A stretch of DNA of 41,041 nt from Saprospiraceae bacterium. Its GTDB lineage: Bacteria > Bacteroidota > Bacteroidia > Chitinophagales > Saprospiraceae. Where the stretch lies: the NCBI GenBank assembly GCA_023300665.1, contig JALZUU010000496.1:1-41041 (forward strand), in the 5' to 3' direction. Each line of letters begins with the position of its first letter. Position 1 is the first letter of the stretch. Under the pieces are notes generated by a model. The model searched no databases, was not told the DNA's origin, and worked only from the letters and a program-made list of their open reading frames with translations. Below, piece after piece: positions 1 to 8,379 of this stretch. The position numbers were made by a program, and so were the translations under genes.

Positions 1-416
1 CTATTGCGGACTGCATTGGTATAAACTTCCAACTCTTGTAGGGTGATATCATGGTGACCAAATTTATTGACAATATCACGTACCGCTATCATTTCTTCTT
101 CATCTACTTCTCCATCGGCTAGCATCATTAAAACCATGGTATGTTTCATCGCCTTTTCATATTCCGCTAAAAACTGATCTTCAGTCCCGCGACCATCCGG
201 ACGGTATTCCAAGACATTGGGAACATAGGTTCCTTTACAAGTTCCGCATTCAACAAAATCACCTATTCTACCCAAAGGAATAAGTGGAATAAAATAAAGG
301 GTGAAAAATCGGGTCACCTTTCGATGCCGATAGGGTTCTTCTCGTTCGCATTGAGGACAGAAGAAATGTCCTTCGTCCATGGTTGAATTAATGCCTCTAG
401 TTCCAAAAATAATCAT
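1..416 (-). CDS. Zinc-ribbon / TerB-like protein (3' end cut by window edge)
   Basis: This partial gene starts at the ATG at 416 and stays open to base 1, so the C-terminus lies outside the window; 138 complete codons are visible. Near the N-terminus there is a CPQC pair and, about 40 residues on, a CGTC pair, with a hydrophobic stretch (FFTLYFIPLIPLG) between them. This is the layout of zinc-ribbon proteins of the zinc_ribbon_15 type. It is followed by a segment MVLMMLADGEVDEEEM, typical of TerB-like domains (acidic helical domains linked to tellurite-resistance and stress proteins). The function of such fusions is not known to me, and a cytoplasmic metal- or stress-related role is only inferred. 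An array of five 8-base repeats begins 15 bases upstream of the start codon. Confidence 0.7.
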   Translation of the reverse strand, partial: MIIFGTRGINSTMDEGHFFCPQCEREEPYRHRKVTRFFTLYFIPLIPLGRIGDFVECGTCKGTYVPNVLEYRPDGRGTEDQFLAEYEKAMKHTMVLMMLADGEVDEEEMIAVRDIVNKFGHHDITLQELEVYTNAVRN

Positions 417-867
417 AAGCTTGGTTGTTGTTGAATCGTTGAATCGTTGAATCGTTGAATCGTTGAATCGTTAAGTTAACTCTAAAAAGTGTTTTTCTCG
501 CAGAGACCTTCTATCATGTATATCTTTTAACCTGAAGCAATTCTATATTTTATTCTTGTTAAATAAGATTCAGAATTTCTGTTTTTCTACTTTTTAGAGT
601 AGGCTCATCGTTGAATCGTTGAAATAACGGGATTTAGCGAAAAGGATAATATTGGTTGCTATCTTTTTTGTCTCGACCAAATCAAAATCAGCGATTGCGA
701 TTCAAGATTTCAAGATTCTATATACCACTGTACATTTCTTCCATTTTCTGTCTCCCAGCCTCCTAAAAGAGTAGCACCAAACCCGCAAATGTCCAGTAGT
801 ATGAACATTCTATGTAAATAAACTAATTTTTTTCTAACATTTCTTATATTGTCATCAAAATATTAAT
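417..867. other. Intergenic region between divergent genes, repeat-rich
   Basis: This 451-base spacer separates the divergent zinc-ribbon and glutamate-synthase-like genes. It holds the ttgaatcg array (431-472) and its remnant (611-622). It also holds a 12-base inverted repeat, actctaaaaagt at 479-490 with its complement at 589-600, and two copies of tcaagatt at 702-717. Bases 508-529 nearly match 31214-31235 (20 of 22 identical). No convincing promoter or RNA gene was found. Confidence 0.7.
431..472. repeat. Octanucleotide tandem repeat, unit ttgaatcg, 5.25 copies
   Basis: Five perfect head-to-tail copies of ttgaatcg run from 431 to 470, followed by tt. Another 1.5 copies lie at 611-622. 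The array ends 15 bases from the start codon at 416, so it lies in the presumed 5' leader or promoter of the zinc-ribbon gene, where the sense strand reads CGATTCAA repeats. Perfect short tandem repeats are prone to copy-number change by slippage; any effect on expression is inference. Confidence 0.95.
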
Positions 868-2475
868 ATGAGAAATGAATTTGTTGGTTTTTCCATTATA
901 AGTTTGGCTATTGTCTTTGGAGTCGGTTATTATTTATGGACTCCTATCTATTGGGGTTTGTTGTTTTTAGTTCCTTTGATTATACTGGGATATTATGATA
1001 TGTTTCAGGCCAAGCGAGCCATTGTTCGCAATTTTCCAATCCTAGGAAGAGCTCGTTATCTTATGGAAAATTTACGACCAAAAATCTATCAATATTTTAT
1101 TGAATCAGATACCAATGGTACGCCCATCAATCGACAATTCAGATCCATTGTCTATGCGCGTTCAAAACAAGAGCTTGCTACCAATCCTTTTGGTACTCAA
1201 ATCAATGTATACGATGAAGGTTACGAATGGATGAATCATTCTATCGCGGCACTTGACCATCACGAACTTGATTCCAATCCTAGAGTTACGGTTGGTGGTC
1301 CTGATTGTAAGCAACCTTATGCGGCTAGTCTGTTAAATGTATCTGCGATGAGTTTTGGGTCTTTGAGTAGTGCGGCAATAGAAGCGCTTAATGGTGGTGC
1401 TCAAATTGGAGGCTTTGCCCATAATACAGGAGAAGGCGGAATCAGTCCTTACCATAAAAAACCAGGTGGAGACCTGATCTACCAAATCGGAACTGGATAT
1501 TTTGGTTGTCGATCTAAAGAAGGCGGTTTTGATCCTGAATTATACAAAAAACGAGTCGCCAATCCTTCGGTCAAAATGATTGAGTTAAAACTTTCTCAAG
1601 GTGCCAAACCAGGCCACGGTGGTATCTTACCGGGCAAGAAAAACACCAAAGAAATTGCGGAAATTAGAAATGTAACGCAAGGAGAATCTGTTCTTTCTCC
1701 ACCCTATCATAAAGAATTTAATACGCCGCTCGGATTACTTAAATTTTTAAAACAGCTTCGAGATCTTTCCGATGGAAAACCAATAGGATTTAAGTTATGT
1801 GTTGGACACCGAAGTGAATTTTTGGCGATTTGTAAGGCCATGGTCCAAACGGGTATCAAACCGGATTTTATAGCCGTCGATGGAGCCGAAGGAGGAACGG
1901 GTGCAGCGCCTTTAGAGTTTTCTAACTCAGTTGGTACGCCTTTTAAAGAAGGACTCGCTTTTGTACATGATGCCTTGGTTGGCTTTGATTTAAAAAAGGA
2001 TATTACGATTATCGCAGCTGGAAAGATCATCACTGGATTTCATGTTTTTAAGGCCCTTGCCTTAGGAGCGGATATTTGCTACTCTGCTCGTGCCATGATG
2101 TTGGCACTTGGATGTATACAAGCCTTAGAATGCAATACCAATCACTGCCCTACGGGTGTTGCAACTCAAGATAAGGAGCTCGTTGCAGGTCTAAACGTTA
2201 ACAATAAAAAAGCACGGGTAGCCAATTATCATCGAGAAACCATCAATAGTTTGATTGAATTAATGGCAGCGGCTGGTATTCGAGATCCGAAACAGATCGG
2301 TCGTCATCAGATTTATCGTAGAAATAATATTAATGAAATTAGTAGTCTAGCACAGATTTATCCTAGAATGGAAACGGGAGCACTCCTCGATATTAATACC
2401 GCTCCGGAATCTTATAAGGTGTATTTGGATATGGCTCAGGCGGAGAGTTTTGCGCAGCGGTTGGTGGTGGTGTAG
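868..2475 (+). CDS. FMN-binding glutamate synthase family protein, membrane-anchored
   Basis: The 535-residue protein has two hydrophobic segments in the first 45 residues (probable membrane anchor). The rest is the FMN-binding domain of the glutamate synthase large subunit (GltB-type TIM barrel). Visible landmarks are PGHGGILPGKKN near residue 250, GAEGGTGAAPLEF near 338 and CNTNHCPTGVATQ near 422. The cysteines in the last motif correspond to the [3Fe-4S] ligand region of GOGAT. The N-terminal glutaminase domain and the C-terminal beta-helix of true GltB are absent, so it cannot make glutamate from glutamine by itself. Members of this short family are oxidoreductases of unproven substrate. 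The ATG at 868 is the first in frame and gives a sensible membrane start. It stands alone on this strand and ends inside a long palindrome. Confidence 0.9.
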   Translation: MRNEFVGFSIISLAIVFGVGYYLWTPIYWGLLFLVPLIILGYYDMFQAKRAIVRNFPILGRARYLMENLRPKIYQYFIESDTNGTPINRQFRSIVYARSKQELATNPFGTQINVYDEGYEWMNHSIAALDHHELDSNPRVTVGGPDCKQPYAASLLNVSAMSFGSLSSAAIEALNGGAQIGGFAHNTGEGGISPYHKKPGGDLIYQIGTGYFGCRSKEGGFDPELYKKRVANPSVKMIELKLSQGAKPGHGGILPGKKNTKEIAEIRNVTQGESVLSPPYHKEFNTPLGLLKFLKQLRDLSDGKPIGFKLCVGHRSEFLAICKAMVQTGIKPDFIAVDGAEGGTGAAPLEFSNSVGTPFKEGLAFVHDALVGFDLKKDITIIAAGKIITGFHVFKALALGADICYSARAMMLALGCIQALECNTNHCPTGVATQDKELVAGLNVNNKKARVANYHRETINSLIELMAAAGIRDPKQIGRHQIYRRNNINEISSLAQIYPRMETGALLDINTAPESYKVYLDMAQAESFAQRLVVV

Positions 2476-2501
2476 AGACAATTCATGAATTGTCTCTACA
2501 C
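2470..2501. repeat. 32-base perfect palindrome, likely terminator or mobile palindromic repeat
   Basis: Bases 2470-2501 are a perfect inverted repeat whose half-site contains gtagagacaattcat. It overlaps the stop codon (2473-2475) of the glutamate-synthase-like gene. A third, imperfect half copy (catgaattctctctacat) follows and leads into a T-run from about 2517. In RNA it would form a long hairpin before U residues, so it can serve as a terminator for the upstream gene and perhaps for the converging Uma2 gene. Its shape also resembles the palindromic repeats scattered in many bacterial genomes. Confidence 0.75.
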
Positions 2502-2528
2502 ATGAATTCTCTCTACATTTTTTTGATC

Positions 2529-3098
2529 TTATTCAATTAATGTTTCAAGGTCAATTTTAAGACTGTTGAGTATCTCAATTTCCCGAGACCAATTTAGTAT
2601 TTGCCAGTCTTTATTTTTTTCAGATATCATAACTTTTTGAGAATCTGTAAATATCCAAATTACTTTTTCAACCCCAAAATCAAGCAATTGATCTGTCTTT
2701 TTATGAAAATATCCAAAAGAGTCTTGTACTTCTTCTAGCTCAGCCTTCGTATCAATTTCTATGACTACTTTAGGCGGAATGCCCAAATATTTATTCGACT
2801 TTTTAATACCTTCTAATTTCTTTTTTTCTACTATGGCAATATCTGCAGCCCTCCATCCTTTGTCTTTAAATTGTAAACCGATCTCATTTGTTAATACAAC
2901 ATATTCATTACCCAAATTAGACATTAAAAAATAAACCAGTCTGGTAATAATAAGCGATTGCAAATAGCTACTTCCCATTAGTTCATCAATTTGTTTATTA
3001 CCTTTTAAATAATCTTTATACCCACGATAATAGATGGGTTTACCAGCTACCATTTCGTAAATTAATTCATGTGGAATATTTTGCTGTGCGTTTGACAT
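2529..3098 (-). CDS. Uma2 family endonuclease (DUF820)
   Basis: This 189-residue protein fits the Uma2/DUF820 family, a PD-(D/E)XK-type nuclease fold. Supporting motifs are an RAADIAIVEKK segment near residue 85-95 (the family's P/A-D-xxxV element) and PPKVVIEIDTKAE near residue 108-120, which carries the acidic residue and lysine typical of the active site. The N-terminal 'YEMVAGKPIYYRG' is the usual family opening. These genes are often present in many copies in Cyanobacteria and Bacteroidota; their biological role is unknown. The start at 3098 is ATG. There is no partner gene nearby that suggests a toxin or restriction system; it lies between convergent and co-directional housekeeping genes. 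Confidence 0.8.
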   Translation of the reverse strand: MSNAQQNIPHELIYEMVAGKPIYYRGYKDYLKGNKQIDELMGSSYLQSLIITRLVYFLMSNLGNEYVVLTNEIGLQFKDKGWRAADIAIVEKKKLEGIKKSNKYLGIPPKVVIEIDTKAELEEVQDSFGYFHKKTDQLLDFGVEKVIWIFTDSQKVMISEKNKDWQILNWSREIEILNSLKIDLETLIE

Positions 3099-3197
3099 AC
3101 AGACTAATTCTGATTTTTTAAAGATTATTTTCTCTAAGATACCCTATTTAATGATTAACTCCAATTTTTTTAAAAGAAATGCTTGTCTCTGCCTCTT

Positions 3198-4370
3198 CTA
3201 TGATTCCACCATCTTAATCACACATTGATCTTTTTGCATATCGATTTCTAGGTCTTTTCGATTGCGAAGCCAGGTGATGAGGTTTTCTCCTAAAAATTTT
3301 CCACGCCATCCGGTGGCTAATTTTTCATCAAAATACTGATCGTCTGCTTTCATTTTTTTGATGCCAGAACCATAGATGACTAGGCCATTAGAAAGGCTTT
3401 CTTGGTTACATTTTATTTTGATGAGTAAGGACAACATCTCCATGATGGTTTCTTGTCCAGTCGGTTGAATCTGGGTTTTAGGAATCTCAGCAAGGACTTC
3501 TTCTTCCTCAGGAGTTGGCGCTGCTTCATAAAGGGCCAAAAACTCATCCATATATTTCCCCATAATTCCGTTTGGGAGACGACGATGATTTTTGAGTGCT
3601 GCTCTACCCGATCCGATATTACGCGTAATCGCACTGATATATTTTGCGGGAAGAATCATCTCTTTGCTATAATTCTTTTGCTCCGCCTTTTTTATTCTCC
3701 ATTTGTAGATCCGAATTAAGAATAGCTGATTTTGAGGGCGTAGATTATAGATCATGCTATTAGAAAGCGCCTCTTTGTTTGGAATGCCTTTATAATAATC
3801 TTCAAACTCATATTTCTTCATCTCCTCAATTGCCCATTCGTAACGGTCTAACTTATTGAGTTTAGCCGTCAATAATTCCCAGAGTCGCTTAAGGTAGATA
3901 ATATCATCCAGCGCGTACTTAATTTGTTTTTGATTAATAGGACGAGATTCCCAATCTGATACGGTATAGCCTTTTCCGAGATTGACATTTATTTCATTAG
4001 CCACTAGCTTACGAAAAGAAATGGGATAATTATAACCTACAAATCCTGCCGCAATTTGGGTATCAAATAAATTTTTTGGAATTACATTCCCTTCCACCTT
4101 TAACAATCGGTAATCGTTTTCTCCCGCATGTGTAACTTTCACAATACTGGGATCCTCAATCATCGCATAAAAGGAATCCAAGTTTTTTAATACAATAGAA
4201 TCAATAATATAAACCCCATTATCAGTTATTACCTGAATTAAGCATAATAAGGTATAAAAACGCTTTTCACCTACAAATTCGGTATCAAAGCCCATCCAGG
4301 AAATATCCTGATTTTCATCGATAAATTGCTGTAAAGTTTCGGGCGTATCTATGTATAAATAGTCTACCAT
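3198..4370 (-). CDS. rnd: Ribonuclease D
   Basis: This is a 3'-5' exoribonuclease of the DEDD superfamily, acting on tRNA and other RNA 3' ends in the cytoplasm. Counted from the ATG at 4370 the protein has 390 residues. Exo I is FDTEF (D29, E31), exo II is in THAGENDYRLL, and exo III is in KYALDDIIYL. An HRDC domain follows at about 200-280 (NQLFLIRIYKWRIKKAEQKN onward), as in E. coli Rnd (375 residues). The frame is open to a TTG at 4415 and has another ATG at 4400. However, a TAnnTTTG promoter element (4405-4412, minus strand) overlaps the former and sits against the latter. The start at 4370 is therefore the best choice, with a leader of roughly 28 bases. Confidence 0.88.
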   Translation of the reverse strand: MVDYLYIDTPETLQQFIDENQDISWMGFDTEFVGEKRFYTLLCLIQVITDNGVYIIDSIVLKNLDSFYAMIEDPSIVKVTHAGENDYRLLKVEGNVIPKNLFDTQIAAGFVGYNYPISFRKLVANEINVNLGKGYTVSDWESRPINQKQIKYALDDIIYLKRLWELLTAKLNKLDRYEWAIEEMKKYEFEDYYKGIPNKEALSNSMIYNLRPQNQLFLIRIYKWRIKKAEQKNYSKEMILPAKYISAITRNIGSGRAALKNHRRLPNGIMGKYMDEFLALYEAAPTPEEEEVLAEIPKTQIQPTGQETIMEMLSLLIKIKCNQESLSNGLVIYGSGIKKMKADDQYFDEKLATGWRGKFLGENLITWLRNRKDLEIDMQKDQCVIKMVES

Positions 4371-4404
4371 TGTCCTTGATTGTCTGTCTTTTTCACCCAT
4401 GACA

Positions 4405-4412
4405 CAAATGTA
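4405..4412 (-). promoter_or_regulatory. Putative -7 promoter element of rnd
   Basis: On the minus strand this reads TACATTTG, an exact match to the Bacteroidota -7 consensus TAnnTTTG. Transcription would begin at about 4398, between the possible upstream starts and the ATG at 4370. No clear TTTG -33 element is present at the right distance, so the call rests on one box. Confidence 0.4.
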
Positions 4413-4574
4413 CAATATTTCAATGGATAATTTATCTTACTTCCTTTTCGTTATGATAAATGACTACAAGCATAAGGAGGGTTTTCTTAGTTAAAAATTT
4501 GGTCAAAATCATCAATTTTTCGATAATTTTAGCTTTTAAAACGAAAAATTCATTCCTAAACTATGTTAAGCGAA

Positions 4575-4604
4575 TTTGAAAAATAACCTAATTTCGTTCC
4601 TTTG
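4575..4604 (+). promoter_or_regulatory. Putative promoter of the AsmA-like gene
   Basis: TTTG at 4575-4578 is followed after 18 bases by TTCCTTTG at 4597-4604, which has one mismatch to TAnnTTTG. The spacing is close to the Bacteroidota -33/-7 arrangement. It would give a leader of about 75 bases before the ATG at 4684. Confidence 0.45.
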
Positions 4605-4683
4605 TACACCTATTATACGTCTAAAAAAGGTGAACATATAGTCAAAAAAACCGTTTAACCAACACACACCTAAACACATTTTT

Positions 4684-7600
4684 ATGAAATTTATTAAGTG
4701 GTTATTCTTTACGATCCTATTTTTAGTGATCTTATTGATTGCTGGAGGCTTTGTCCTCAGCTATTTTTACAAAGATGAAATCGTTGCAAAAGTAAAAACA
4801 GATATCAATAAGAACTTTGATGCGACCATTGATTTTGGCGATGTTGATCTCTCCTTCTTACGGAGTTTTCCTGATTTCAATCTTCAGCTAAAAGATTTAA
4901 ATATCAAAGGCAAAGACGCTTTTGAAGGTATCACACTGATTGATGCTAAGAATATCGAACTAGACCTAGATGTTATGTCGGTCATCAACGCCGAAGTGCC
5001 CATTCAAATCAATACGATCCAATTTACAAAGCCAAGTATCCATGTGATGGTACTCAAAGATGGAAAGGCCAATTATGATATTGCCAAAGAAACGGCTAGT
5101 GAAACGGAAGAAGCCTCTTCTTATAATTTTAAAATAAACCTTGAAAAGTATAATATTGTAGAAGGTCATATAACTTATGATGATCGTGCGGGAGATTTAT
5201 TTCTTGAGCTAAAAGACATGGATCACGAAGGCACCGGTAATTTTACTGAAACAGTTTTTGATTTAGTTACCAAAACCAATATTGCGGAAATTTCTGCCAA
5301 AACAGGTGGAATTACTTATTTGCGACGAGCGAAGGGTGATTTGGATATGACCCTCAATGCGGATTTGGATCAAATGAAGTTTACGCTCAAAGACAACGAA
5401 TTGATGGTTAACGCACTTAAGTTAAAGGCCGATGGCTTTGTCAATTTACTTAAGAATGGAGATATAGATTTGGATTTAAAATTTGACGCACCTGGTAATT
5501 CTTTTAAGAATTTTCTATCGCTAGTTCCTAGTGCTTTTACCAAAGATTTTGCGGAGGTAGTCGCCAATGGAAATCTTGCTTTTAATGGCTTTGCGAAAGG
5601 TATCTATAATGGAGAAAAAAATAAAATGCCGGCATTTAAAGTATTTCTTGATATTGCCAATGGTGATTTTAAATATCCATCTTTACCGATGGGGGTAAAA
5701 GATATTTTTGCTAAAATAAATATCAACAGCCCATCCAGCGATTTTGATAAAATGGTAATCGATATTCCGGATTTCAAAATGAACCTCGGTAATAATCCTT
5801 TCGCTGCTAGACTCAACCTAAAAAATCCAGTCAGTGATCCTAATATTGATACAAAGATCAATGGGGTTATTAATCTAGCAGATCTTTCCAAGGCCTTTCC
5901 AATGGAAGATGTCCAAACACTCAATGGAGTGATTACGGCTGACGTAGTCGCCAATACTAGAATGAGCTATATTGACCAACAAAAGTACGAACGGGTACAG
6001 ATGGATGGGACGATGCAAATTGAAAATTTAAATTATGTGGCGACTGGCTTACCAAAAATCAACATTAAAAATACAAATATTGCTTTTACTCCTAAGAATG
6101 CGAAGATTGATAATTTTATAGCCACCCTTGGAAAAAGTGATATCGAAGCAAAAGGTACTTTAAATAATATCTTAGCTTACTTCTCTACAGAAAAAACAAT
6201 GACGGGTAAATTTTCGGTTCGTTCTAATTATTTTGATTTAAATGAATGGATTGCCGAAGAAGAGAAAACGCAACCAGCAGTAGCCACCACACCTGGTGAA
6301 ACAGCGGAAGTTTTTGATCGATTTGATTTTGAACTTGATGCAGTGATGGACAAAATTGATTATGATATTTATAAATTATCTAAAGTCTCTGCAGCAGGAC
6401 ATTTTTCCCCTACTCGACTGGCTATGGATAATTTCGCACTGCGTATCAGTAATAGTGATATAAAAGGAAACGGAGATTTAAAAAATATTTTTGCTTATGT
6501 TTTTGATAATGAAACCCTAGAAGGTAATCTAAATATCAGCTCTAAATATTTTGACCTTAATCAGTTTATGGCGGATATAGAAACGGGTACACCACAGGCC
6601 AAAACTATTGCGGAGGAAGAATTACAACCCTTGGTTATTCCTGAAGGTGTGGCGGTTAATATCAATGCGAAAATTGACAAGCTAGACTATACGAATATGG
6701 CCTTAAAAAATATTAATGGTAAAATGGTCATTGCTGATCAAGCGATTAATATTGATAAAGCTACGGCCAATACTTTGGGAGGAAAAATGACGATGTCTGG
6801 TGGATATGATTCTAAAGATACCGAAAAGCCAGGTTTTAATATGGATTTTGATATTAATCAATTTTCTTTTCAAGAAGCATTTAAAAAACTCAATACCGTA
6901 CAAGCACTTGCTCCAATCATCAAGTTTATGGATGGTAAATTTGATACTAAATTAAAGTTAAATGGCTTTGTTGGTAAAGATATGATGCCTGATTTAAACA
7001 CCTTGACGGCTGATGGATTTCTTCAAACATTAGATGCAGTCCTAAAGTCTTTTAAACCTTTAGAAAAGCTAGGAGATAAACTTAATATTTCTGCTTTTAA
7101 TTCTTTAAAAATTAAGGATACTAAAAACTGGTTTACGGTTAAAGATGGGATGGTTAATATTTCAGAATTTGATTATTCTTTCCAAGAGATTGCCATGAAA
7201 ATTAGTGGTCAACATGGATTAAATCAAGACATGAACTATACAATTAAGACAAAGATTCCTAGAGAGTTATTGCGTCAATCTGGCATCGGACAAGCAGCAG
7301 ATAAAGGTCTTGACTTCTTGAGTAAAGAGGCCAGTAAATTTGGGGTAAACATTGCGCAAGGAGATTTTATCGATATGGATATCAATATCTTAGGCTCGAT
7401 TAGTTCACCAAAAATCAAGATCAAACCTACTGGTTCTGGTGGAAAATCATTTAAAGAAAATGCCACTGATCAAATTAATGCCATAAAAGATAAAGCGATT
7501 CAAGATGCTAAAGATAAATTAAAAGAAGAAACGGATAAGGCCAAAGCTGCCGCTGAACAAAAAGCCAAAGAAGAACTCGACAAAGCCACCGCCAAGGTAA

Positions 7601-7809
7601 AAGCTGAAGCCGAAAAGAAGGCCAAAGAAGCAGCAGATAAAATCAAACAACAAGTAAAAGATAGTATCGCCAATAAAGCCACAGAGGTCATCAAAGATAA
7701 GATCGACGATGAAATAAAAGATAAAGTAAGCGATGAGGTAAAAGATAAAATAAATGATATCAAGGATAAATGGAATCCCTTTAAAAAGAAAGAAGGAGGT
7801 GGTCGGTAG
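4684..7809 (+). CDS. AsmA-like membrane protein with charged coiled-coil tail
   Basis: The 1041-residue protein begins with a single membrane helix (residues 5-27). A long beta-rich region follows, with the repeated pattern of AsmA/YhdP/TamB-type proteins: 'ATIDFGDVDLSFLRSFPDF' near residue 45, several 'G.L.N...D...' modules, and an AsmA-like C-terminal region near 690-900. Such proteins are anchored in the inner membrane and form bridge-like grooves thought to carry phospholipids to the outer membrane; a role here is inferred from the family. Residues from about 925 to 1035 are almost purely Lys, Ala, Glu and Asp. They include 8-residue repeats such as IKDKIDDE and IKDKVSDE and should form a long charged helix. 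The start is the ATG at 4684. It is transcribed alone and ends before a strong bidirectional terminator. Confidence 0.82.
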   Translation: MKFIKWLFFTILFLVILLIAGGFVLSYFYKDEIVAKVKTDINKNFDATIDFGDVDLSFLRSFPDFNLQLKDLNIKGKDAFEGITLIDAKNIELDLDVMSVINAEVPIQINTIQFTKPSIHVMVLKDGKANYDIAKETASETEEASSYNFKINLEKYNIVEGHITYDDRAGDLFLELKDMDHEGTGNFTETVFDLVTKTNIAEISAKTGGITYLRRAKGDLDMTLNADLDQMKFTLKDNELMVNALKLKADGFVNLLKNGDIDLDLKFDAPGNSFKNFLSLVPSAFTKDFAEVVANGNLAFNGFAKGIYNGEKNKMPAFKVFLDIANGDFKYPSLPMGVKDIFAKININSPSSDFDKMVIDIPDFKMNLGNNPFAARLNLKNPVSDPNIDTKINGVINLADLSKAFPMEDVQTLNGVITADVVANTRMSYIDQQKYERVQMDGTMQIENLNYVATGLPKINIKNTNIAFTPKNAKIDNFIATLGKSDIEAKGTLNNILAYFSTEKTMTGKFSVRSNYFDLNEWIAEEEKTQPAVATTPGETAEVFDRFDFELDAVMDKIDYDIYKLSKVSAAGHFSPTRLAMDNFALRISNSDIKGNGDLKNIFAYVFDNETLEGNLNISSKYFDLNQFMADIETGTPQAKTIAEEELQPLVIPEGVAVNINAKIDKLDYTNMALKNINGKMVIADQAINIDKATANTLGGKMTMSGGYDSKDTEKPGFNMDFDINQFSFQEAFKKLNTVQALAPIIKFMDGKFDTKLKLNGFVGKDMMPDLNTLTADGFLQTLDAVLKSFKPLEKLGDKLNISAFNSLKIKDTKNWFTVKDGMVNISEFDYSFQEIAMKISGQHGLNQDMNYTIKTKIPRELLRQSGIGQAADKGLDFLSKEASKFGVNIAQGDFIDMDINILGSISSPKIKIKPTGSGGKSFKENATDQINAIKDKAIQDAKDKLKEETDKAKAAAEQKAKEELDKATAKVKAEAEKKAKEAADKIKQQVKDSIANKATEVIKDKIDDEIKDKVSDEVKDKINDIKDKWNPFKKKEGGGR

Positions 7810-7891
7810 AAGGGTAATTAATAATGGTTTAATGAAGAATTAATAATGCCGCTTCTATTGTATTTTTAATTTCATTAGCGTTTTTATTTTT

Positions 7892-7940
7892 AGCAAAAAA
7901 AAGGATCATTTCTAAATTAGAAATGATCCTTTTTTTTGCT
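7892..7940. terminator. Bidirectional intrinsic terminator
   Basis: Perfect 24-base arms (7892-7915 and 7917-7940) flank a one-base centre. The stem core is ggatcatttctaa, bordered by eight A residues on the left and eight T residues on the right, so the hairpin has a U-tract in both directions. It lies between the convergent AsmA-like gene (ends 7809) and the minus-strand gene ending at 7955. Confidence 0.93.
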
Positions 7941-7954
7941 TGAAGCCAATGGCA

Positions 7955-8305
7955 CTACAATCCACCAATAGCATATTTCAACACATCAAATCTAAAACCG
8001 TCTTTTCTTTCTAGCAGTAATTTAAATTCTTCTTTTGTTATTTTTCGCATTTCTGAATCTGACAACCAGAAACTTTTAAGCACTTTCAATTCATCATTAA
8101 CTGGATTGAGTTCATTGAGCATTTTCACAATGCGTTCTCTGTTTACTTCATCCACCAAGGCGTAAATTACTGCCTCGTCTAATTTTCTAAAATTTAATTC
8201 TGCCTCTGCCGTCTCTAGTGCCTTGGAGCTAAAATTTTCTGGATGTTCTAAAACCGAAATTAAAGTTTTGGTATCCTTACGAGCATATCTTTTTGCTAGA
8301 TCCAT
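7955..8305 (-). CDS. Small hypothetical protein
   Basis: The frame is open to a TTG at 8353, but the first ATG is at 8305 and gives a 116-residue soluble, highly charged, probably all-helical protein starting MDLAKRYARKDTKTLISVL. The segment 'EHPENFSSKALETAEAELNFRKL' resembles a short helical motif ('NP..Y...A...A..EL..RGL') that recurs in small uncharacterised Bacteroidota proteins. No function can be assigned. It lies 74 bases downstream of the giant PKD gene on the same strand with no terminator between them, so the two may be co-transcribed and end together at the 7892-7940 hairpin. Confidence 0.65.
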   Translation of the reverse strand: MDLAKRYARKDTKTLISVLEHPENFSSKALETAEAELNFRKLDEAVIYALVDEVNRERIVKMLNELNPVNDELKVLKSFWLSDSEMRKITKEEFKLLLERKDGFRFDVLKYAIGGL

Positions 8306-8379
8306 AGTAGTTTGCTTTTTCTCATTGAAATTATTAATTGAAATAAGATACAAAAGTTCAAGAACAACTGCAAAATCTA

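Noticed and set aside
431-472. Octamer array considered as a CRISPR or iteron array
   Set aside because: There are no spacers between units, the units are only 8 bases, and no cas or replication gene is nearby.
7500-7763. Minus-strand Ser/Leu-rich open frame opposite the AsmA-like tail
   Set aside because: It is a shadow of the Lys/Glu/Asp-rich coding repeat on the other strand, with no start context or family signature.
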